The position numbers and the translations under genes were made by a program. A stretch of 64,000 bases of DNA from Streptomyces neyagawaensis. GTDB taxonomy: Bacteria > Actinomycetota > Actinomycetes > Streptomycetales > Streptomycetaceae. The stretch is taken from NCBI RefSeq assembly GCF_023516595.1, contig NZ_JAMGBG010000069.1, positions 62,001 to 126,000 of the forward strand, written 5' to 3'. The notes below the pieces were generated by a model that ran no database searches, had not been told where the DNA came from, and saw nothing but the letters and a program-made list of their open reading frames with translations. Shown piece by piece: positions 23,727-30,918 of this stretch; the stretch's first letter is position 1, and every line of letters begins with the position of its first letter.

Positions 23727-25459
23727 GCGGCGACGCCAGGGGCGACGGGCACGACACGCACGACAGGCGCGAGGGGCACGACGAGCTCGGCGCCCGCAGG
23801 CGGGCCTCCTGGGGCCGCCGGGACGACGAGCGCACCGAAGGGCAGGAGCGGGACCGGCGCGTCGGGGGGCGCGGGCTCGCCGAGCACGAAGACACGCAAT
23901 CGCACGCTGGGAACGGAACTGTGAATCACGGCCCCGAAGAACAAGACCCCACCAAGGGTCAGGGTCTCGAAGGCCGCGGTCCGGACGAGCCGGCTCCGGA
24001 CGACATGCGCGCGGACGACCCGACCCCAGGGGAGACGCACACCAACGACGGCGCGGATCCGGACGAGACCCGCTCGGACGACGTCGCCACGCGCGAGGTG
24101 GCTTCGGGCGACGTCGCCACGAGCGAGGCGGGCTCGGGTGCGGCGCGCTCGGCCGACGCCGCTTCGGGCGACGTCCGCTCCGACGACCCGGCTCCGAGCG
24201 GGGCGGGTTCGACGAGTCCGGGCGGCCCGAAGGGCCTGCGCGCCTTGAACGACCCGCATGACTTGAACGACGCGCACGACCTGGACGATCTGAACGACCT
24301 GGGCAATCTGCGCGGCCTCAACGGCACGAAGCCGTCCGGGGCGGCGGCGGATCTCCTGTCCTTCGGCCTGTCGGAGTCGGCGCCGGGGTCTGTGTCCGGG
24401 TCTGGGTCGGCCGGTTCGGGGCCGAAGGGGCTGGACGGTGCCGGTTCCGAGGGGCTCGGCGGGTTCGACTCCGACGAGCTGATGCTGCGGAACCTGCTGC
24501 ACCACGCCGTCTCGGAGATCGAGCCGCGTGACGGCACCCTGGACCACCTGCGGCGGGCCGTACCGGCCCGGCGGGCGCGCAAGCGTCAGGCCGTCGTCGG
24601 GATGGCGGCCGCCGCGCTCTTCATCGGTACGGCGATCCCCGCCCTCGTGCACGTCTCCAACTCCACCGGCTCCGACGCCAACCCGTCGGTCGTCGGGCAC
24701 GGCTCGGCGACCCACGGCAGCGAGGGCCAGTCCAAGGGGCAGACCGGCGGCAGCGGTTCGTCGGGCGGCACCTCCGGCGGCTCCAAGGACACCGGCAAGG
24801 GCAACGGCAAGGGCAAGGACGACAAGGGCAAGGGATCGTCCGCCGGCGTGCCCGGCGGCACCGAGGCGACGCCCACCGCCGCGAGCGCGGCCCTGTGCAC
24901 GTCCGCGCAGCTCAGCGGCAGCGCCAGCGTCGGCTCCCCGGACTCCGGCGGCGCCGTCTACGGCAGCTTCCGGGTGTCCAACGTCTCCGGGACCAGCTGT
25001 ACGGTCGCCGGCGCGGGCGGGGTGAGCGCGTCACCGCAGGGTGCCGCGGACGCATCCAGGATCACCGTGGCGAACCATGTCTCGGGCGACGCGGCCACCG
25101 GGCTGCCCGACCCGTCGCTGTCCCTGTCCCAGGTGGTGCTGGAGCCGGGGGCCGCGTACGAGGTGCGGTTCGCCTGGGTGCCGTCCGAGCCCTGTCCCAC
25201 CACGAGCGGCGGCACCACCGACGGCGGCACCGGCGGTACGGATCCGAGCCCGGACCCGACGCCCACCGGGGAGGACCCGGGGGCCACCGCCGACGGCGGC
25301 AGCGCGATGTCCACCCAGCTCGTCAGGGAGGACGGCGTGGCCGACGGCAGCATCCTCATCTCCCACACGGCGGAGGGCGGCGTCGCCACGTACTCCACCG
25401 GCGTTGGCAACGCCTGCGCGGGCATCGTCTACCGGACGGGCCTCCTGACGGCGTCCTGA
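23723..25459 (+). CDS. Single-pass membrane protein, candidate non-classical anti-sigma factor
   Basis: 578 residues. The first 250 are highly acidic and repetitive (GDVATSEAGSG, and DLNDAHDLDDLNDLGNL around 170-190), followed by a short conserved helix (LMLRNLLHHAVSEIEPRDGTLDHLRRAVPARRARKR). One transmembrane segment (VVGMAAAALFIGTAIPALV) separates it from a Gly/Lys-rich linker and an extracytoplasmic domain with CTSAQL, FRVSN and TSCTV, resembling DUF4232. There is no HxxxCxxC zinc anti-sigma motif. Overlap with the sigma gene suggests it holds that sigma factor at the membrane, perhaps by the helix at about 255-285. The low-complexity part is probably disordered. Confidence 0.7.
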   Translation: MSGDARGDGHDTHDRREGHDELGARRRASWGRRDDERTEGQERDRRVGGRGLAEHEDTQSHAGNGTVNHGPEEQDPTKGQGLEGRGPDEPAPDDMRADDPTPGETHTNDGADPDETRSDDVATREVASGDVATSEAGSGAARSADAASGDVRSDDPAPSGAGSTSPGGPKGLRALNDPHDLNDAHDLDDLNDLGNLRGLNGTKPSGAAADLLSFGLSESAPGSVSGSGSAGSGPKGLDGAGSEGLGGFDSDELMLRNLLHHAVSEIEPRDGTLDHLRRAVPARRARKRQAVVGMAAAALFIGTAIPALVHVSNSTGSDANPSVVGHGSATHGSEGQSKGQTGGSGSSGGTSGGSKDTGKGNGKGKDDKGKGSSAGVPGGTEATPTAASAALCTSAQLSGSASVGSPDSGGAVYGSFRVSNVSGTSCTVAGAGGVSASPQGAADASRITVANHVSGDAATGLPDPSLSLSQVVLEPGAAYEVRFAWVPSEPCPTTSGGTTDGGTGGTDPSPDPTPTGEDPGATADGGSAMSTQLVREDGVADGSILISHTAEGGVATYSTGVGNACAGIVYRTGLLTAS

Positions 25460-25576
25460 CCACCACCGACCGCCCTGTGCGGGCCCGCCCCGGCGGCACC
25501 CGCACCGCCGCGGTGGGGGCGGAGCCGGCCCGCCACCCTGCCCCGCCCGCCCCGCACTTCCTGGGCGGGCCCGGTG

Positions 25577-26488
25577 TCACTGGGCGGGTTCCGCTTCCCG
25601 GGAGGGGTCCCGCTCCTCGCCCGAACGGCCTGCCTCCGCTTCCGGGCCGTCCCCGGAACCACCATCGCCGTGCGTGGAACCACTGCCGTCCCTCGACACA
25701 CCCTCCTTCGGGTCCGCCGAGCCGTCCCCCTCCGGGACCAGCCCCAGCTGTTCGTCCCGGATGAACTCGATCTCGCGGCGCAGCAGCCGGAACCACATGA
25801 AGACGACGAAGCCGGCGAAGACGAACCACTCGCCGGTGTAGCCGAGGTTCTGGAACGCCTTGAGGTCGAGCCCGCTGTCCTGGGGCGCCGTCGCCGGCAC
25901 GGCCTTCATCCCGGCGTCACCCTTGTCGAGGGTGACCCACGCGTCGTACAGGTCGTCCGGCACCAGGTTCACCAGCGTCGCCGCGCTGATCGCCCCCGTC
26001 TGACCGGCCGGGAGACCGCCCTGCACGGGCACACCGTTGGAGCCGGGTGTCTCGGAAGCCTGGAGCGAGCCGGTCACGGTGACCTCGCCTGTGGGCGCGG
26101 CCGGTGCCCGGTCCGGGTCCGCGGTGCCGGGCAGCCAGCCCCGTACGACCGGCAGCGACTTGCCCCCGTCGGTGCGCAGCAGCGTCAGGACGTAGAACCC
26201 GTCCTTGCCGTCCAGCTCGCGGTGCGGAACCAGGAGCTGCTCGCCGTACCGTCCGGTCGCGGTGACCAGCTCGCCGGAGGTCTCCTTGTCGACCGGCAGC
26301 AGCTCGTCCAGCGGGCGGGCGGGGGCCCGGTCCGCGGGGTCGACGCGCTCGGTCGCCGTGCGGTGGTCCTGCATGCGGTCCTCGAACCGGCTCAGCTGCC
26401 ACGACCCCATGAACACACAGAAGGGGATGGCGAGCAGCACGAAGACGTTGATCCCCCACCATCGGGGCGTCAGCAGAAACCGGTACAC
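25577..26488 (-). CDS. SURF1 family protein (cytochrome oxidase assembly)
   Basis: 303 residues. Two transmembrane helices bracket the protein (residues about 8-28, INVFVLLAIPFCVFMGSWQL; about 225-245, WFVFAGFVVFMWF), with a periplasm-facing domain between (VVRGWLPGTADPDRAPAAPTGEVTVTGSLQASE). This is the SURF1/Shy1 layout, linked to haem a3 or copper handling during assembly of aa3 oxidase. A charged low-complexity C-terminal tail (about 60 residues) is an actinomycete extra. GTG 26488 (VYRFLLTPRWWG) is preferred over GTG 26497 because family proteins begin with this motif. Confidence 0.9.
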   Translation of the reverse strand: MYRFLLTPRWWGINVFVLLAIPFCVFMGSWQLSRFEDRMQDHRTATERVDPADRAPARPLDELLPVDKETSGELVTATGRYGEQLLVPHRELDGKDGFYVLTLLRTDGGKSLPVVRGWLPGTADPDRAPAAPTGEVTVTGSLQASETPGSNGVPVQGGLPAGQTGAISAATLVNLVPDDLYDAWVTLDKGDAGMKAVPATAPQDSGLDLKAFQNLGYTGEWFVFAGFVVFMWFRLLRREIEFIRDEQLGLVPEGDGSADPKEGVSRDGSGSTHGDGGSGDGPEAEAGRSGEERDPSREAEPAQ

Positions 26489-26562
26489 GCCTTCCACCGT
26501 ACGGTGCCCGCACCGCCCGCCCGGTCGCGGGGTCGGGCGGGTCGGCCACGCGACTGGGCGGT

Positions 26563-27000
26563 TCAGTACCGCTCGACGAGGTGCTCCCGGCCCGCCGGCG
26601 GCTCGTACGGCTCGGGCCAGAAGTCGGTGACGGAGGTGATCCGGCCGTGCGCGTCCCCCGTGAAGAAGGAGACCGCGTGCGTCTCCTCCGGCCCCACCGT
26701 CACACGTATCCAGCTGACGACCTGCCCCGGCTCGGCGACGATCCGCTCGACGCGGGCATGCCAGTCCGCCGGATAGTCGCGGTTGAACCGCACATACCGC
26801 TCCCGGCCCCGGATCCGCTCCCTCGTCTGCGGCAGCTCGTACACCACGTCCTCGGCCAGGGTGTCGGCGAACGCGTCCCAGTCGCGGGCCTCCGCGCGGG
26901 CCCAGTACGTCTCGACGGTCTCGCGCAGCACCCCCGCCGGGGTGTCCACCGGCGGCACACCGCTCGTCGAGGTCGTCGGCACATCGCTCGTTGAGGTCAT
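26563..27000 (-). CDS. SnoaL/NTF2-like protein
   Basis: 145 residues, one NTF2-like domain: TVETYWARAEARDWDAFADTLAEDVVYELPQTRERIRGRERYVRF, then VSFFTGDAHGRITSVTDFWPEPYEPPAGR. It is probably a small cytoplasmic protein with a ligand pocket. Stand-alone members include polyketide cyclases and many uncharacterised proteins. The start is ATG 27000, or GTG 27015 five codons earlier; neither has a ribosome-binding site. It may be cotranscribed with SURF1, 74 bases downstream, though the functions are unrelated. Confidence 0.85.
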   Translation of the reverse strand: MTSTSDVPTTSTSGVPPVDTPAGVLRETVETYWARAEARDWDAFADTLAEDVVYELPQTRERIRGRERYVRFNRDYPADWHARVERIVAEPGQVVSWIRVTVGPEETHAVSFFTGDAHGRITSVTDFWPEPYEPPAGREHLVERY

Positions 27001-27080
27001 GCGGCGAGTCTGCACCCGGCCACTGACAATCGGTCGTCGTACTCACGGCCGCAGTCGGGCTCGACCTGCGCGTTCACCGG

Positions 27081-27124
27081 TTGTCCACAGGCGTGGGGGC
27101 GCGGCCGGACGGAAGTTTTCCACA
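27081..27124. promoter_or_regulatory. Pair of DnaA-box-like sites
   Basis: TTGTCCACA (27081-27089), the streptomycete DnaA-box consensus, and TTTTCCACA (27116-27124) lie 35 bases apart in the divergent gap before the S9 peptidase. Two further gaps in the window carry the same 9-mer. Confidence 0.5.
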
Positions 27125-27163
27125 GGCTGGGGGCCTCGCCGACGCAATGTCCGACGGGCGGGG

Positions 27164-27169
27164 CAATAT
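27164..27169 (+). promoter_or_regulatory. Possible -10 of a leaderless S9 peptidase transcript
   Basis: CAATAT ends 6 bases before ATG 27176. No ribosome-binding site is present in between. Confidence 0.4.
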
Positions 27170-27175
27170 GGGGCC

Positions 27176-29005
27176 ATGACTGAGAGCAACGGGTCCACCC
27201 CGCAGCAGCAGAGCGGGTCCATGCCCGACTGGGAGAAGAGGTTCCGGGCGCCGAGGGTGTCGCTGCCGGACTGGGCGGAGGACGCGCCGCACCGCTCGCT
27301 GTTCGTCTCCAACGCCACGGGGACGTACGAGTTGTACGCGTGGGACCGGGTGACCGGCGAGCAGCGCCAGGCCACGGACCGGGCCAACGGGACGACGGAC
27401 GGAGTGCTCTCGCCGGACGGCGAGTGGATCTGGTGGTTCGACGACAAGGACGGCGACGAGTTCGGCGTCTGGCGCCGCCAGCCCTTCCAGGGCGGCCCCG
27501 ACGAGGAGGCGGCGCCGGGCCTGGACGCGTCGTACCCGGCGGGCCTGGCCATCGGCCGCGACGGCTTGACGGCGGTCGTCGGTCGCTCCACCGACGAGGA
27601 CGGCTCGACGATCCATCTGGTCCGGCATGGTTCGCCCCCCGTCGAGATCTACCGGCACCGTGAGTCGGCCGGCGTGGGTGACCTCTCGCACGACGGCTCG
27701 CTGATCGCCGTCGAGCACACCGAGCACGGCGACGCGATGCACTCGGCGCTGCGCGTGGTCCGCCCGGACGGTACGACGGTCGCCGAGCTGGACGACACCA
27801 AGGGCGGCACGATCGAACTGGGCCTGGAGGTCCTCGGCTTCGCCCCCGTCGTGGGTGACACCCGACTGCTCATCGGCCACCAGCGCCGGGGCCGCTGGGA
27901 ACCCCTCGTCTGGGACGTGGTGTCCGGCGAGGAGACCGACCTCGGCCTCGCCGACCAGTTGGCGGGGGACCTGAGCGCCGAGTGGTATCCGGACGGCTCC
28001 GCGCTGCTCGTCGTCCACAGCTTCGAGGCCCGCAGCGAGCTGTGGCGCTACGAACTGTCGACGCGCCGTCTGGAGCGCGTCGAGACCCCGAGGGGCATGG
28101 TCTCCGGGGCCACGGCCCGCCCCGACGGCAGCGTGGAGTATCTGTGGTCGTCGGCCGCCGAGCCGCCGGTCGTGCGGTCCACGACGGGCGAGGTCGTCCT
28201 GGACCCGCCGGGCCTGAAGTGCCCGGGCTCGGTGCCGGTGGAGGACGTGTGGGTGGACAGCCCCGGCGGCCGGGTGCACGCGCTCGTGCAGCGCCCGGTC
28301 GGCGTGTCCGGCCCGTACCCCACGCTCTTCGAGATCCACGGCGGCCCCACCTGGCACGACAGCGACTCCTTCGCCGCCGGCCCGGCCGCCTGGCTCGACC
28401 ACGGGTACGCGGTGATCCGCATCAACTACCGCGGCTCCACCGGCTACGGCCGGGCCTGGACCGACGCCCTCAAGCACCGGGTCGGCCTGATCGAGCTGGA
28501 GGACATCGCGGCCGTCCGCGAGTGGGCGGTGAGCACGGGCTTCGCCGACCCCGAGCGCCTCGTCCTGACCGGCGGTTCCTGGGGCGGCTACCTCACTCTC
28601 CTCGGCCTCGGCACCCAGCCGGACCTGTGGAGCCTCGGCATCGCCGCCGTCCCCGTCGCCGACTACGTCACCGCGTACCACGACGAGATGGAGGCGCTGA
28701 AGGCGATGGACCGCACCCTCCTCGGCGGCACCCCGGAGGAGGTCCCCGAACGCTTCGCGGCGTCCTCCCCGCTGACGTACGTCGACGCGGTGAAGGCCCC
28801 GGTGTACATCTCCGCCGGGGTGAACGACCCGCGTTGCCCCATCCGCCAGATCGACAACTACGTCGACAGACTGGTGGCCCGCTCCGCCGTCCACGAGGTC
28901 TACCGCTACGACGCGGGCCACGGCTCCCTCGTCGTCGACGAGCGCATCAAGCAGCTCCGCCTGGAACTGGACTTTGCCGCCCGCCACCTGGGGGCCGATG
29001 CCTAG
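27176..29005 (+). CDS. S9 family peptidase (prolyl oligopeptidase/acylaminoacyl peptidase type)
   Basis: 609 residues. The N-terminal 340 residues form a beta-propeller with LSPDGEWIWWF, LSHDGSLIAVE and WYPDGSALLVV blades. The C-terminal alpha/beta hydrolase carries nucleophile S468 in GGSWGGY, the acid in AGVNDPRCP and the histidine in YDAGHGS. EIHGGPTWHDSDSF supplies the oxyanion region. It should cleave short peptides in the cytoplasm; there is no signal peptide. The ATG at 27176 has no ribosome-binding site and probably starts a leaderless message. Confidence 0.94.
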   Translation: MTESNGSTPQQQSGSMPDWEKRFRAPRVSLPDWAEDAPHRSLFVSNATGTYELYAWDRVTGEQRQATDRANGTTDGVLSPDGEWIWWFDDKDGDEFGVWRRQPFQGGPDEEAAPGLDASYPAGLAIGRDGLTAVVGRSTDEDGSTIHLVRHGSPPVEIYRHRESAGVGDLSHDGSLIAVEHTEHGDAMHSALRVVRPDGTTVAELDDTKGGTIELGLEVLGFAPVVGDTRLLIGHQRRGRWEPLVWDVVSGEETDLGLADQLAGDLSAEWYPDGSALLVVHSFEARSELWRYELSTRRLERVETPRGMVSGATARPDGSVEYLWSSAAEPPVVRSTTGEVVLDPPGLKCPGSVPVEDVWVDSPGGRVHALVQRPVGVSGPYPTLFEIHGGPTWHDSDSFAAGPAAWLDHGYAVIRINYRGSTGYGRAWTDALKHRVGLIELEDIAAVREWAVSTGFADPERLVLTGGSWGGYLTLLGLGTQPDLWSLGIAAVPVADYVTAYHDEMEALKAMDRTLLGGTPEEVPERFAASSPLTYVDAVKAPVYISAGVNDPRCPIRQIDNYVDRLVARSAVHEVYRYDAGHGSLVVDERIKQLRLELDFAARHLGADA

Positions 29006-29087
29006 AGCCCGTCGACCCTCACCGATCGCGCGCGCCGCTCACCGATCACCGCCCACCTCTCACCGCTTGGGGCTCACTGCTCACCGC
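29006..29087. repeat. CTCACCG-type short repeats after the peptidase gene
   Basis: Imperfect heptamer-like units (GCTCACCGAT, CTCACCGCTT, CTCACTG, CTCACCGCTC) fill the short convergent gap. No hairpin is evident. Confidence 0.4.
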
Positions 29088-29795
29088 TCAGGCGGCCGCC
29101 AGCGCCGTCGGCTCCCGGGACTCCGCGGTGTCCCGGGGCGCCTCGGCCGCCATGAGCAGCTCCACGAGGGTCGCCCGGGCCCGGGCGACCCGTGAGCGCA
29201 CCGTCCCGACGGGGCACGCGGTCAGCCGCGCCGCGTCCTCGTAGGGCAGCCCCAGCACCTGCGTGAGCACGAACGCCTCGCGTCGCTCGTCGGGCAGCGC
29301 GGCCAGCAGATCGGCCAGCGCGATCCCGTCGTCGAAGCCGGGCAGCCCGCTCGGCTGGGCCCGTTCCACGGCCAGCCGCCAGTCCGGTACGTCGGCGGGC
29401 CGGGGCCGGGCCGCCGCGTACCGGAAGCTGTCGGTCACCGCCCGCCGGGCGATGGACAGCAGCCAGGTCCGGGCCGAGCAGCGGCCCTCGAACCGGTGCA
29501 GGCTGCCGAGCGCCCGCAGGAACGTGTCCTGAGCGAGGTCGTCCACCACCTGGGGATCGGCGCCGAGATGGGCGACGAAGCGGCGGACGTCGCGGTGCAG
29601 TGCGCCGACGAATCGCTCGACGGCCTCCGGGTCACCGCCGCGCGCGGCGAGCGCCCAGGCGGTTATCGACTCGTCGCTCGACGCGGTCGCCGGGCGGGCC
29701 TCTTGGGGTGCCGGAGCCGAACGGGCTGCGTGGGGCGCCGGGACCGAACGGGCGGTGGTCGAGGGTATGGGCGTGGGACGGGTAGGGGTGGTCAC
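29088..29795 (-). CDS. ECF RNA polymerase sigma factor
   Basis: 235 residues. Region 2 spans about 55-110 (AVERFVGALHRDVRRFVAHLGADPQVVDDLAQDTFLRAL) and region 4 about 160-215 (LLAALPDERREAFVLTQVLGLPYEDAARLTACPVGTVRSRVARAR). The Pro/Ala-rich first 45 residues are unstructured. GTG 29795 follows AAGGA with good spacing. The preceding gene on this strand encodes a Met/His-rich membrane protein, so a metal-responsive unit is possible. No anti-sigma gene with the usual zinc motif adjoins it, and the C-terminal extension is short. Confidence 0.9.
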   Translation of the reverse strand: MTTPTRPTPIPSTTARSVPAPHAARSAPAPQEARPATASSDESITAWALAARGGDPEAVERFVGALHRDVRRFVAHLGADPQVVDDLAQDTFLRALGSLHRFEGRCSARTWLLSIARRAVTDSFRYAAARPRPADVPDWRLAVERAQPSGLPGFDDGIALADLLAALPDERREAFVLTQVLGLPYEDAARLTACPVGTVRSRVARARATLVELLMAAEAPRDTAESREPTALAAA

Positions 29796-30033
29796 CTGGA
29801 GTCCTTCTCGGGTGGTCCGGGACACGCGGACGCGGCGGCCGGTGGACAGCACGGCGCGCGCGTCGGCGATCCGGTGGGGAAAGGCGGCCGTACGGGTTCG
29901 CCGCCATGAGCGGCGTACGTACGGCCGAGACCCGGGGCAGGCAGGCATCGCCACGCGTACGGGACACGGTGCGGGCCTGCACACAGGCATGACCCGCACG
30001 GCCCGCACGGCTGCCCCGGGGCACCGGCTGCCG

Positions 30034-30792
30034 TCAGCTGACAGCGATCCCGGCGGGCGGTCCCCGAGAGGTGAGGGTGTGGACGAGGAGGAGACGGCGC
30101 GGCGAACGGTCCGAGCGGCCGCGGCGGACCCGCGGCCGCGGCCGGCCCGGCGGCACGGCGAGCGAGAGCGCCATCCGCAGCGGTGCCGCCAGCCAGCCGG
30201 CCACGGCCCGCAGCAGCCCGAAGGCGGCGCGTTCGCCGTACGCCAGCCACAGTCCGCACAGCAGCGCGGCCAGCAGATGCGCGGCGAGCATGCCGGACGA
30301 GGCCGTGAACGGCCCGTCCATCAGGTACCCGGTGTGGTCCGCATGGCCCATGTGACCGGCCGAGCCCGTGTGGACGCTGTGTTGCATGTGGGCGGAGCCC
30401 ATGTCCATGGCGCTCGGGCCACCGAAGCCCCCGTCCACGGAGCCCCAGTCCACGGAGCCGCCTACGGAGCCCCCGTTGGCGGAGCCTCCGGTCACGGGGC
30501 CGTCGGCACCGGCCGGGTGCGAGGGCTGCGTGAGGGAGAACCCCGAGTGGAGGGCGGTCTGGGCGGCGAGCACGACGGACACGATCAGCGGGAGCCCCCG
30601 CTCACGGCCCGCCAGGCACCAGCCGACCCCGCCGGTGGCGGCGGCCGCCGCGCCCATGGCCCACCACGGGACCGGGCTGCCGGACATGGTGACGTGGCCC
30701 AGGGCGGCGAGCAGCACACAGACGGCCGCGAACATCGCGGCCCTGACTGTGCGGGTACCCCACCCTGCGATCATGGCGCCCCATCCTCGCAT
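30034..30792 (-). CDS. Multi-pass membrane protein with Met/His-rich loop
   Basis: 252 residues with about five hydrophobic helices (AAMFAAVCVLLAALGHV; WAMGAAAAATGGVGWCLAG; LIVSVVLAAQTALHSGF; MLAAHLLAALLCGLWLAYG; LLRAVAGWLAAPLRMAL). Between helices 3 and 4 is a Gly/Ser loop leading into MDMGSAHMQHSVHTGSAGHM with four Met and five His, a likely soft-metal (copper-type) binding stretch facing outward. A basic tail follows. No named family is recognised. The start ATG 30792 is the first plausible one; MIAGWG eight codons on is an alternative. It lies 238 bases upstream of the ECF sigma gene on the same strand, so cotranscription is plausible but not certain. Confidence 0.72.
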   Translation of the reverse strand: MRGWGAMIAGWGTRTVRAAMFAAVCVLLAALGHVTMSGSPVPWWAMGAAAAATGGVGWCLAGRERGLPLIVSVVLAAQTALHSGFSLTQPSHPAGADGPVTGGSANGGSVGGSVDWGSVDGGFGGPSAMDMGSAHMQHSVHTGSAGHMGHADHTGYLMDGPFTASSGMLAAHLLAALLCGLWLAYGERAAFGLLRAVAGWLAAPLRMALSLAVPPGRPRPRVRRGRSDRSPRRLLLVHTLTSRGPPAGIAVS

Positions 30793-30864
30793 TCGGACAC
30801 CGGTCGTCACCCCTGTCCCCCTTGAGTACGGATGTCCACCCTCGGTCGCACTCACACCCCCAAG

Positions 30865-30880
30865 TGTGATCCGGATCACG
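30865..30880. promoter_or_regulatory. Crp-type palindrome TGTGATCCGGATCACG
   Basis: TGTGA-N6-TCACG containing a perfect 14-base palindrome (30866-30879). It lies 39 bases upstream of the preferred ion-channel start and 73 bases upstream of the divergent membrane protein start. It matches the enterobacterial CRP consensus at 9 of 10 defined bases. Crp itself is encoded at 60248-60922. Confidence 0.55.
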
Positions 30881-30918
30881 CGAGAACCGGTCACCTTGAT
30901 GAGGCAGGCTTCTGCTTC

